Source: Cytophagales bacterium (lineage in GTDB: Bacteria; Bacteroidota; Bacteroidia; Cytophagales; 172606-1). From it: 13,492 nt of DNA. Positions 1 to 6,171 of the stretch are shown piece after piece. Numbering within the stretch: the first letter of the stretch is position 1; the number at the start of each line of letters is the position of its first letter. Under the pieces are notes generated by a model. The model made no database searches. It was given only the letters and a program-made list of their open reading frames with translations, and was not told the DNA's origin. The stretch is from contig JALOMD010000082.1 in assembly GCA_025455595.1 (NCBI GenBank), forward strand, positions 1 to 13,492. Reading direction: 5' to 3'. The position numbers were made by a program, and so were the translations under genes.

Positions 1-1
1 G

Positions 2-118
2 AACGCGGAAGAGCAAAAATACGGTTTCCCGCTCGCCAACTGGAACGTGTATGACCGCACCCACGGCCGCACCCGCCTGATCATGTGGCCCGGCTTCAAT
101 GCAGGGATACGGTTTTAG
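2..118 (+). CDS. C-terminal end of an outer-membrane beta-barrel protein (probable TonB-dependent receptor), partial
   Basis: The reading frame is open from the window edge to a TAG at 116-118 and encodes 38 residues, ending ...GFNAGIRF. Alternating polar and hydrophobic residues and a terminal phenylalanine are the usual signature of the last strand of an outer-membrane barrel, recognised by the BAM machinery. It would be the final strand pair of a TonB-dependent receptor or similar porin-like protein, but plug and signal peptide lie outside the window, so the substrate cannot be inferred. The antisense frame shows nothing protein-like. A P palindrome follows 22 bases after the stop. Confidence 0.6.
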   Translation, partial: NAEEQKYGFPLANWNVYDRTHGRTRLIMWPGFNAGIRF

Positions 119-140
119 ACGAATGCGGAAGCATGGAAGC

Positions 141-167
141 CGTTTTGAGCAAAAATTGCCCAAAACG
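141..167. repeat. P palindrome copy 1
   Basis: Arms CGTTTTGAGC and GCCCAAAACG around an A/T-rich centre. It lies 22 bases after the receptor stop. The arms carry one A/C mismatch. An M4-like sequence follows directly. Confidence 0.85.
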
Positions 168-169
168 CT

Positions 170-238
170 CTTGTCAAAACTGTGATTTTCAAAATGATTC
201 ACGTGATTGTCATGATTGAAATCCTGTAATCCTGTCTA
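170..238 (+). repeat. M4-like repeat, degenerate (right arm lost)
   Basis: Starting TTGTCAAAACTGTGATT just after P, this stretch aligns with the beginning of the M4 hairpin elements at 11583 and 13378 (TGTCAGAACCATGATTCG) and has the same spacing from P. It also carries the direct repeats AATCCTGTAATCCTGT. The matching right arm is not recognisable, so it looks like a decayed copy. From here to the next gene there is only a weak hairpin, TTCCCA...TGGGAA, around 304-327. Confidence 0.5.
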
Positions 239-372
239 AGAAACACCGTTCGGGCTACTGGTCAGCCTGATCACCCACCACGATTTCCTAAACCGAAAAA
301 AACTTCCCACAAAGGGAGGCTGGGAAAAACTTGCCTTTCCGAAACAAAGAACAACTCCAAACTACTGCAACT

Positions 373-681
373 ATGAAAACTTTCGTAATCGGCTGCCTTT
401 GTTGCCTCGGCCTGTCTCTTGCGGTTTCCGCTCAGCCCAACTTGGCAATGGCCCACTGCCCGAGGGCCGCCGCCGAAACCGCCGATGCCATCCTCGGCGA
501 CTGGCTGGACGACAAGCAGACCGTTCGCATCCGCGTCTATCGCGAACACGGGCAGTACCACGCCAAAATCGTGTGGCTCAAGGATGCTTCCATTGCCCCG
601 GCGGGCACCCAAGTGCTGCGCAACCTGCGCCACGACCCGGCAGGCAAGTGGAAACCGTCAGTTTCACCCGCGTCCATCTGA
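373..681 (+). CDS. DUF2147-like secreted protein, short or C-terminally truncated
   Basis: 102 residues from ATG 373, chosen over the in-frame ATG at 331 because it puts a normal signal peptide at the N-terminus (residues 1-20, MKTFVIGCLC...LAVSA) and has an A-rich context before the start. The mature part holds an N-terminal DUF2147 core: ILGDWLDDKQTVRIRVYREHG, then YHAKIVWLKD, then a VLRNLRHDPAGKW segment. Family members are usually about 130-150 residues and continue after the GKW motif with a ...YDPxxGKTY... strand; here the frame stops nine residues later and a P palindrome begins 13 bases on. No other frame supplies the missing part. The biochemical role of DUF2147 is not established; many members are small periplasmic proteins. 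The family call is moderate, and this may be a pseudogene remnant. Confidence 0.55.
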   Translation: MKTFVIGCLCCLGLSLAVSAQPNLAMAHCPRAAAETADAILGDWLDDKQTVRIRVYREHGQYHAKIVWLKDASIAPAGTQVLRNLRHDPAGKWKPSVSPASI

Positions 682-694
682 GTTCTTGACGATG

Positions 695-723
695 GCGTTT
701 TGGGCAAAAATTGCCTAAAACGC
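695..723. repeat. P palindrome copy 2
   Basis: Arms GCGTTTTGGGC / GCCTAAAACGC, 13 bases after the stop of the DUF2147-like gene. The single G/T deviation would still pair as G-U in + strand RNA. Confidence 0.9.
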
Positions 724-774
724 TTATCGGAAATCCTTGTGGGTTTCGGCACAGGCTGAGGCATGTGCTACACG

Positions 775-803
775 CTGAATTCTGGATTCACAATTCTGAA
801 TTA
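775..803. repeat. AATTCTG-type short repeat upstream of the hydroxylase gene
   Basis: AATTCTG occurs twice here with an interleaved partial palindrome (GAATTCTGGATTCACAATTC). A closely similar sequence lies at 9595-9621. It ends about 15 bases before ATG 818. Function unknown. Confidence 0.4.
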
Positions 804-817
804 AATCCTCTACAACT

Positions 818-1651
818 ATGCAACTCTTGAATTTGCCCCTGCAACCGGGGGCCTTGCCGCCTATTGTCTTGTACGCCGCGCCGGTGATTGCCTTGACCGT
901 GGCCGCCGAGTGGGGCCTCAGTGTCCGTGAAAGCAAAGACCTGTACAACCGCCGCGATTTCATATCGTCGGTGTGGATAGGGCTGGGAAACTTGGCTTCC
1001 ACTGCCGCCACCAAAACCATCGTTTTCGCGGCCTTGCTGTACGTCCACAGCCGACTGGCGTGGCACGTTCCGGCCACGTGGTGGTCGGTGGTGCTGTGCT
1101 GGGCGGGCTTTGACTTCTGCTGCTACTGGGCGCACCGCATTGCCCACGAGCAGCGGTTTTGGTGGGCCACGCACGTCACGCACCACTCGGCCGAAAGCTT
1201 CAACCTTGTGGTGTCGTTCCGGCAGTCGTGGGTGCAGCAAATCAAGCTGGTGTTTTTTGTGCCGGTATTGCTGTGCGGCTTTCATCCGGTGGTGTTCTAC
1301 GTGGTCAGCCAAGTGTCGTTGCTGTACCAGTTCTGGACGCACGCGGGCATGGTGGGCAAGCTGCATCCGTGGATGGAATATATGTTCGTCACGCCGTCGC
1401 ACCACCGTGTGCATCACGGCAAAAACCCTCGCTACTTGGACAAGAACTACGGCGCGTGCCTCATCGTGTGGGACAGGCTGTTCGGCACTTTCCAAGCCGA
1501 GGACGAAACGCCCGTTTACGGCATCACGCATCCGGTTGCGTCGCAAAATCCGGTCTATCTGGTCTTTCACGAGTACGCCAGCCTGTGGCATGACCTTCGC
1601 CAAACCCGTTCGCTGCGGGCGGCGTGGCGGTGCTTGTTCGGAAGGCCGTAG
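818..1651 (+). CDS. Fatty acid hydroxylase / sterol desaturase family membrane protein
   Basis: 277 residues, the usual size. Members are integral-membrane non-haem di-iron enzymes that hydroxylate or desaturate lipid substrates, with iron held by clustered histidines. The set is present: H106-RIA-H110 (HxxxH), H119-VT-H122-H123 (HxxHH), H175 in FWTHAG, and H196-RV-H199-H200 (HxxHH) in SHHRVHHGKN. Hydrophobic segments lie around residues 12-31, 50-75, 88-104 and 143-172. The conserved tail motif NYGACLIVWDRLFGTF (210-225) follows the last histidine box. The start has little upstream competition and no Shine-Dalgarno, as is normal in Bacteroidota. The gene has its own leader and a P palindrome on both sides, so it is probably monocistronic. 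The substrate is unknown; a membrane lipid or carotenoid is possible. Confidence 0.9.
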   Translation: MQLLNLPLQPGALPPIVLYAAPVIALTVAAEWGLSVRESKDLYNRRDFISSVWIGLGNLASTAATKTIVFAALLYVHSRLAWHVPATWWSVVLCWAGFDFCCYWAHRIAHEQRFWWATHVTHHSAESFNLVVSFRQSWVQQIKLVFFVPVLLCGFHPVVFYVVSQVSLLYQFWTHAGMVGKLHPWMEYMFVTPSHHRVHHGKNPRYLDKNYGACLIVWDRLFGTFQAEDETPVYGITHPVASQNPVYLVFHEYASLWHDLRQTRSLRAAWRCLFGRP

Positions 1652-1658
1652 CCCCACC

Positions 1659-1722
1659 CCGGCCCTCCGCACAAGGCCGGCCCACCAAACTCTCGTTTGG
1701 TGTCCTCCAAGGGGAGGGGGAA
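1659..1722. repeat. Cluster of three small hairpins after the hydroxylase gene
   Basis: CCGGCC/GGCCGG (1659-1680), a perfect 8-bp stem CACCAAAC/GTTTGGTG with a 4-base loop (1683-1702), and CCTCCAAGGGGAGG next to it. They follow the stop by 8 bases and could end transcription or protect the 3' end, but no T-run follows, so a classical intrinsic terminator is not supported. Confidence 0.5.
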
Positions 1723-1754
1723 AAGCAGGCGGTGGCAGTAAGCAGGCAAAAGAG
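1723..1754 (+). repeat. M2 tract (GGCAGT-rich) leading into P
   Basis: GAAAAGCAGGCGGTGGCAGT and then AAGCAGGC. It resembles the tracts at 13309-13341 (+) and 11807-11845 (read on -), each followed directly by a P palindrome. Confidence 0.5.
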
Positions 1755-1783
1755 GCGTTTTGGGCAAAAATTGCCTAAAACGC
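1755..1783. repeat. P palindrome copy 3
   Basis: Identical to copy 2 over all 29 bases: arms GCGTTTTGGGC / GCCTAAAACGC. It sits 61 bases before the receptor start. Confidence 0.9.
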
Positions 1784-1843
1784 CGAAGACAAATCAACCA
1801 CCGACCATTTAACTATTAAACAAAACAATTGACAATCAACCCC

Positions 1844-4207
1844 ATGAAGACTATCGCACTTTGCCTCACGCTGTTTCTTGTTTCCATGCAACTTGTAGTC
1901 GGGCAGTCGCCGACGCAGACGGTTCGCGGGACGGTGAAAGACAACGCCGCCCAAACGGCCATTCCCGGTGCCACGGTGGTTATCGTCGGCACCAATCCGA
2001 TACGTGGCACCAGCACCGATGCCGAAGGCAACTTCCGGTTGGAAAACGTGCCGGTCGGTCGGCACACGTTGAAAATCACTTCGGTCGGTTACGAAGACCA
2101 AATGGTTTCCGAATTGCTCGTCGGGTCGGGTAAGGAAGTCGTGATTACCGTCGGCCTCACCGAGTCGCTGGTGCAAATGCAGGAAATCGTGATTTCGGCC
2201 GCCGAGCAGGAAAAAGGCACGCCGCGCAACGAAATGACCATGCTCAGTGCCCGCTCCATTTCGGTTGACGAAACCAAGCGGTACGCGGCCAGCGTCAACG
2301 ACCCGGCGCGGGCGGCGTTGTCGTTCGCCGGGGTTTCGACCAACAACGACAGCAACAACGGCATCGTGATTCGCGGGAACTCGCCGCGCGGCTTGCTGTG
2401 GCGGCTGGAAGGCGTGGAAGTGCCCAACCCGAACCACTTCGGCGAGGAGGGGGCTTCGTCGGGTGGCATTAGCATCCTGAGTGTCAACATGTTGGACAAC
2501 TCCGATTTCCTGACCGGAGCTTTCCCCGCCGAGTACGGCAACGCACTTTCGGGTGTGTTTGACATCAAGCTGCGGCGCGGCAACAATGAAAAACGCGAAT
2601 ATGCCGCGCAAATCGGCGTATTGGGCGTGGACTTTGCCGCCGAAGGGCCGTTCCGCAAGAACGGCAAGGCTTCGTACTTGGTCAACTACCGGTATTCCAC
2701 GTTGGGCATCCTGTCCGAACTTGGCGTTGACCTCGGTGCCGGTGCCGCGCCTGACTTCCAAGACTTGTCGTTCAAACTGCATTTCCCCACCAAAAAAGCG
2801 GGTACGTTCTCGTTCTGGGGCATCGGCGGGTTGAGCCGCCAACTGCGCGAAGCCGCGAAGGATTCCACGCAGTGGAAAGACTGGCAGAGTCGCCGCGAAG
2901 ACCAGTTTGTCTCGAACATGGGAGCCGTCGGCCTGACGCATTTCTACTACCTCACGCCCAACTCGTATCTGGAATCCGTTTTGTCTTTTTCCGGGAGAAC
3001 CTCCGCCTACCGCCGCGATTCGCTGAACCGAGAAATACGGCCCGTGCGGGAATACAACGAAGACTTTACCAATACGTCTTGGCGGCTGTCAACGCTGTAC
3101 AACCACAAGTTCGACGCACACCACACGCTGCGTGCCGGGCTGATTGTCAGTCAGTTGGACTTCGACTTGTTCGCGGAAGGCTTTCAGACGACAGACAGCG
3201 TGAAAAGGTTCACCCGCTTCATGTCGAACGGCGGCGGCACGCAGACCGGACAAGCTTACGTGCAATGGAAGTACCGCATTTCCGAACGCCTGACGCTGAA
3301 CACGGGGATGCACGCATTGTACTTAGCCCTGAACGGCAGCACTTCGTGGGAGCCACGGGCCGGGCTGAAATGGCAGTTTGCCCCCAAGCAGTCGCTGGCG
3401 GTTGGGGCGGGCCTGCACAGCCGCTACGAGGCCATGTCCACGTATTTCGCCGAGCAGCGGCTGCCCGACGGCCGGGTGGTGTCGCCCAACAAAAACCTGA
3501 ACTTCACCAAAGCCCGCCACGCGGTCATCTCCTACGAAAACCAGTTGCGCAGCGACATGCGGCTGAAAATGGAGGCGTATTACCAACACCTGTACAACGT
3601 ACCGATTGAGCCGGGCCGCAGCACGTTGTCGGCTTTGAATTTCCAAGGCGGCTTCACCACCGACAGCCTCGTGAACCGAGGCACCGGCCGCAACTACGGA
3701 TTAGAAATCACGCTGGAAAAATTCTTTACCAATAACTATTACTTCCTGATTACCAGCTCGTTGTACAACTCTTTTTACACCGGTTCGGACGGTGTGGAGC
3801 GGAACACCCGTTACAACGGCAACTTTGTGAACAACGCTACCTTCGGCAAGGAGTTTCCGGTGGGGCGCAACAAGTCGAACATCATTGGGGTGAACCTGCG
3901 GCTGTTGTGGGCGGGCGGCAACCGCTACACACCCGTGGATTTGGAGAAGTCACGCGAGCGGGGCGAAGGTGTGGATCGGGAAGACCAAGCGTTTGCCATC
4001 CGTGCCTCCGACTATTTCCGAACCGACTTGCGGGTGAGTTACCGCAAAAACCGCCCACGGGCATCCTACACGTTGTCGCTTGACATTCAGAATGTTACCA
4101 ACCGGCAAAACGTGTTCGGGCAGTTCTACGACCCCAGCATCGGCAACATCCAGACCTATTACCAAGTCGGCCTGATCCCGATACTGAACTATCGGATTGA
4201 GTTTTAG
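1844..4207 (+). CDS. TonB-dependent outer-membrane receptor with CarboxypepD_reg-like N-terminal domain
   Basis: 787 residues from ATG 1844; an in-frame TTG at 1829 would only lengthen the N-region before the signal peptide (residues 1-20, ending VVG before Q21). Residues about 26-105 form a carboxypeptidase-regulatory-like beta sandwich (VRGTVKD...PGATVVIVGTN...TDAEGNFRLENVPVG...VGYE). The plug follows (about 125-240), with NNGIVIRGNSPRGLLWRLEG and VPNPNHF, and then a long 22-strand-type barrel that closes with ILNYRIEF. TonB-linked receptors import a ligand across the outer membrane using energy from TonB-ExbBD. No SusD-like partner is adjacent and the plug is not of the SusC type, so the ligand is unknown. 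An M1 heptad tract and a P palindrome follow the stop. Confidence 0.92.
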   Translation: MKTIALCLTLFLVSMQLVVGQSPTQTVRGTVKDNAAQTAIPGATVVIVGTNPIRGTSTDAEGNFRLENVPVGRHTLKITSVGYEDQMVSELLVGSGKEVVITVGLTESLVQMQEIVISAAEQEKGTPRNEMTMLSARSISVDETKRYAASVNDPARAALSFAGVSTNNDSNNGIVIRGNSPRGLLWRLEGVEVPNPNHFGEEGASSGGISILSVNMLDNSDFLTGAFPAEYGNALSGVFDIKLRRGNNEKREYAAQIGVLGVDFAAEGPFRKNGKASYLVNYRYSTLGILSELGVDLGAGAAPDFQDLSFKLHFPTKKAGTFSFWGIGGLSRQLREAAKDSTQWKDWQSRREDQFVSNMGAVGLTHFYYLTPNSYLESVLSFSGRTSAYRRDSLNREIRPVREYNEDFTNTSWRLSTLYNHKFDAHHTLRAGLIVSQLDFDLFAEGFQTTDSVKRFTRFMSNGGGTQTGQAYVQWKYRISERLTLNTGMHALYLALNGSTSWEPRAGLKWQFAPKQSLAVGAGLHSRYEAMSTYFAEQRLPDGRVVSPNKNLNFTKARHAVISYENQLRSDMRLKMEAYYQHLYNVPIEPGRSTLSALNFQGGFTTDSLVNRGTGRNYGLEITLEKFFTNNYYFLITSSLYNSFYTGSDGVERNTRYNGNFVNNATFGKEFPVGRNKSNIIGVNLRLLWAGGNRYTPVDLEKSRERGEGVDREDQAFAIRASDYFRTDLRVSYRKNRPRASYTLSLDIQNVTNRQNVFGQFYDPSIGNIQTYYQVGLIPILNYRIEF

Positions 4208-4237
4208 GACAGATTTCAGAGGTCAGAAGTCAGAGGG
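4208..4237 (+). repeat. M1 heptad tract (GTCAGAG type)
   Basis: Tandem TTCAGAG-GTCAGAA-GTCAGAG directly after the receptor stop, leading into P. Similar tracts occur at 11536-11563 and 13297-13310, in each case before a P copy. Confidence 0.6.
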
Positions 4238-4240
4238 TGC

Positions 4241-4267
4241 CGTTTTGGGCAAAAAATGATTGAAACG
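4241..4267. repeat. P palindrome copy 4 (right arm decayed)
   Basis: Left arm CGTTTTGGGCA is intact; the right arm TGATTGAAACG is diverged. It is the left border of the M6 hairpin pair. Confidence 0.7.
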
Positions 4268-4273
4268 CTCGGA

Positions 4274-4346
4274 CGCGGGTATAAAACCCGCCGCTACGAA
4301 TGAAGAAAATGTGCCAAATCCGTAGCGAGGGGTTTTATACCCCTCG
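4274..4346. repeat. M6: twin TATAAAAC hairpins in inverted orientation
   Basis: Left hairpin GCGGGTATAAAACCCGC (4275-4291) followed by CGCTACG; then 22 bases; then CGTAGCG (4321-4327) and AGGGGTTTTATACCCCT (4328-4344). The two units are inverted copies of each other and each is also self-complementary, so four half-stems are present. The pair is bracketed by P copies at 4241 and 4360. This resembles a REP/BIME pair; no transposase is adjacent. Confidence 0.75.
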
Positions 4347-4359
4347 CGGCAGCAACAGC

Positions 4360-4386
4360 CGTTTTGAGCAATTTTTGACCAAAATA
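4360..4386. repeat. P palindrome copy 5 (diverged)
   Basis: CGTTTTGAGCAA and TTGACCAAAATACC around a T-rich centre. It is the right border of the M6 hairpin pair. Confidence 0.65.
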
Positions 4387-4510
4387 CCGACATGCAAACA
4401 TTTGATAGCCAGCTATTTATCAACTCGTCATTTTAAACAACCACACATCACTAACCCAATTCCCAACCATGAAATCTTTCGTAAATTTCCTCTTTAAAAC
4501 AACTAAAACT

Positions 4511-5269
4511 ATGAAAACAAACATCACTTCAAGAAACGCTTTTCGTGCTGCCGGTCGGCGCGGCGTTGCGGTGGCCGCAGGCTTGTTGGTACTTGCCGCC
4601 ACTGGTTGCGACTACGTGCGCGGCAAGGGCGACACGCTTTCCAAGACGCGTACCGTAGGCGGTTTCACCGAAATCGAAACGAGAGGCAGCGCAACCGTGT
4701 ACCTGACCCAAGGAGCAGCCGAACCCATCCGGCTGGAAGGACAGGACAACATCCTTGACGTATTCGAGACTTTTGTCCACAACGACAAATTGATCCTCCG
4801 TGTGAAACCCGGCGTGGTGCTGGGCCGCCACGAGACGGTGCGGGTATATGTGACCAACCCGACGCTGCGGGCGGTGCGGGTCAGTGGTTCGTCGGATGTG
4901 GTGGGGCAAGGCGTTTGGGACGTGGACGATTTCCACGCGGAAATATCCGGTTCGGGCAAGCTGGAAATGGCCTTGCGTGATGCCGAAGACGTGGACACCG
5001 ACATTTCAGGTTCGGGCAACATCTTCCTGCGCGGCAACAGCCTCACCGCCGACGTGGACGTGTCAGGCTCTGGCAACGTGCGGGCTTTTGACCTGACCAC
5101 CAATGATGCCAATGTACGCATCAGCGGCAGCGGCAACTGCGAAATGACAGTGCAGCAGAAACTGACAGCCCGCATCAGCGGCAGTGGCAACGTCCGCTAC
5201 AGAGGCCGCCCCGCCGTTGACAGCCGCGTCACCGGTTCAGGCCGCGTGGTCACGGCTGAGGTGGGATGA
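4511..5269 (+). CDS. Head-GIN domain (DUF2807) lipoprotein
   Basis: 252 residues from ATG 4511. An in-frame ATG at 4469 would add 14 residues and cannot be excluded; 4511 gives a more normal signal-peptide N-region. The signal is residues 1-32 with a lipobox-like LAATG-C33, so a lipoprotein is likely. The mature part is a DUF2807 right-handed beta-helix: GGFTEIETRGSATVYLTQG marks the start, followed by about six repeats of roughly 20 residues, each carrying an [IV]SGSG or VSGSS turn (RVSGSSDV, EISGSGKL, DISGSGNI, DVSGSGNV, RISGSGNC, RISGSGNV, VTGSGRV). The family is common on the surface of Bacteroidota cells; its ligand is unknown, with an adhesin-like or structural role often suspected. P copies lie on both sides, so it is probably its own unit. 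Confidence 0.88.
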   Translation: MKTNITSRNAFRAAGRRGVAVAAGLLVLAATGCDYVRGKGDTLSKTRTVGGFTEIETRGSATVYLTQGAAEPIRLEGQDNILDVFETFVHNDKLILRVKPGVVLGRHETVRVYVTNPTLRAVRVSGSSDVVGQGVWDVDDFHAEISGSGKLEMALRDAEDVDTDISGSGNIFLRGNSLTADVDVSGSGNVRAFDLTTNDANVRISGSGNCEMTVQQKLTARISGSGNVRYRGRPAVDSRVTGSGRVVTAEVG

Positions 5270-5335
5270 ATCGTGGGCGTAGTCCGGGTCGTGCCACGGC
5301 TATCTTTCCCTTCCAAATCGAAAACTTTTTACGCG

Positions 5336-5364
5336 GCGTTTTGGGTATTTTTTGCTTAAAACGC
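5336..5364. repeat. P palindrome copy 6
   Basis: GCGTTTTGGGTA ... TGCTTAAAACGC. The arms differ from the consensus at several positions, yet the stem GGGT/GCTT remains paired by G-U and G-C in + strand RNA. Confidence 0.8.
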
Positions 5365-5413
5365 CGTTTTTTCTTTTGGGGTGATGCAACCATCGGGCGG
5401 TTTTTAGTGTCCT

Positions 5414-5421
5414 TAATTTTG
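5414..5421 (+). promoter_or_regulatory. Possible Bacteroidota -7 promoter element
   Basis: TAATTTTG matches the Bacteroidota -7 consensus TAnnTTTG and lies 37 bases before ATG 5458. No TTTG is found at the expected -33 distance, so support is partial. Confidence 0.35.
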
Positions 5422-5457
5422 GAAACCGACACGTTCAATCCGAAACCTGAATTGTCC

Positions 5458-6003
5458 ATGAAACCGTCTCTGTGCTCCCTGCTTCTGTTTGTCGCGTTGC
5501 TGAACATGGCTTTCGATTGCAGCGACAAAGACGAAAACAATCTGCCCGCCGAGGTACGTTACCGCTTGCTCAACGAGCAAGGCGAAGAAACGACCCGATT
5601 TCGAGAAGGAGAGAATGTCACCTTCAGCCTGGTGATAAGCAACAGGTCTGAACAGACAATCAACATTTACGGCTTTCCTTTTGCCGATGTTGGAACTGTT
5701 CGCCGCTTGGATATGCATTCGTCCGAGTCAGGCATGATGGGAAAACCGCACAGTGGCTTTAAATGTACTTACGACAACAACCCTTTCATCTTCCTGCCTC
5801 GCAGCACGCATGACGTTCGGATTTCTTGGATTCCTAAATCAACTGATGCACTCGGGGTTTTTTGCATTGTCCAGAAAAACAGTCCATTGCCAAAAGGCCG
5901 ATACCGCACCGAGTTCAGCACGCCAATCAGCTTCTCAATTGACGGAGGCGATATGCAGACAACCGACCCTTACAGGTTTTCAATTGACTTTGAAATCAAA
6001 TAG
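5458..6003 (+). CDS. Small putative lipoprotein with a BsuPI-like beta-sandwich, unrecognised
   Basis: 181 residues from ATG 5458. The frame is open upstream to 5266, but that extension would translate a P palindrome and overlap the preceding gene, so it is rejected as the start. The N-terminus MKPSLCSLLLFVALLNMAFD followed by C21-SDKDE looks like a lipoprotein signal with an atypical lipobox. The body is predicted all-beta, with FREGENVTFSLVISNRSEQTINIY resembling the opening strands of BsuPI-type or Ig-like domains that are often exported. I do not recognise a specific family. It is flanked by P copies and followed by a convergent gene on the other strand. Confidence 0.7.
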   Translation: MKPSLCSLLLFVALLNMAFDCSDKDENNLPAEVRYRLLNEQGEETTRFREGENVTFSLVISNRSEQTINIYGFPFADVGTVRRLDMHSSESGMMGKPHSGFKCTYDNNPFIFLPRSTHDVRISWIPKSTDALGVFCIVQKNSPLPKGRYRTEFSTPISFSIDGGDMQTTDPYRFSIDFEIK

Positions 6004-6013
6004 CTAAACAGAG

Positions 6014-6042
6014 ATGTTTTGGGCAAAAAATGCCCAAAATGC
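6014..6042. repeat. P palindrome copy 7
   Basis: ATGTTTTGGGCA ... TGCCCAAAATGC, starting 10 bases after the stop of the small lipoprotein gene. It is the left border of the M5 element. Confidence 0.85.
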
Positions 6043-6051
6043 CGTGGTGCA

Positions 6052-6103
6052 TCGGTTCCACCGGGCGATACCCGGTGCTGTGTTATTACGCCCTTTCAGG
6101 GCT
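6052..6103 (+). repeat. M5 double stem-loop, copy 1
   Basis: TCGGTTCCA, then hairpin CCGGGCGATACCCGG, a TGCTGTGTTATTA linker, then hairpin GCCCTTTCAGGGC. The same layout, with covarying stems, is seen at 11722-11772 (CAGGGCGATGCCCTG and GCCCCTTCGGGGC). Both copies sit between two P palindromes at nearly equal spacing. Confidence 0.8.
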
Positions 6104-6109
6104 AACCGC

Positions 6110-6136
6110 CGTTTTGGGCATTTTTTGCCTAAAACG
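6110..6136. repeat. P palindrome copy 8
   Basis: CGTTTTGGGCA ... TGCCTAAAACG. It is the right border of M5 copy 1 and lies 35 bases beyond the stop of the DUF5686 gene on the opposite strand. Confidence 0.85.
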
Positions 6137-6171
6137 CTTTTCACTCCTTTTCCGCATTCCCCACTCCGCAT

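Noticed and set aside
695..723. P palindromes as ordinary Rho-independent terminators
   Set aside because: The stems are A/T-rich in part and no T-run follows on either strand; they also occur in multiples within one gap and upstream of genes. A role at transcript ends remains possible but is not shown.
788..1672. Open frame of 294 codons on the - strand
   Set aside because: Antisense to the hydroxylase gene with its intact histidine boxes; the translation has no recognisable fold.
1829..1843. TTG start for the TonB-dependent receptor
   Set aside because: ATG 1844 gives the standard signal peptide MKTIALCLTL; the TTG adds only five residues before it.
1775..2941. Open frame of 388 codons on the - strand
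   Set aside because: Antisense shadow of the TonB-dependent receptor; no signal peptide or motif.
5266..5457. Extended N-terminus of the small lipoprotein
   Set aside because: It would translate a P palindrome and remove the signal sequence from the N-terminus; ATG 5458 gives a proper lipoprotein signal.
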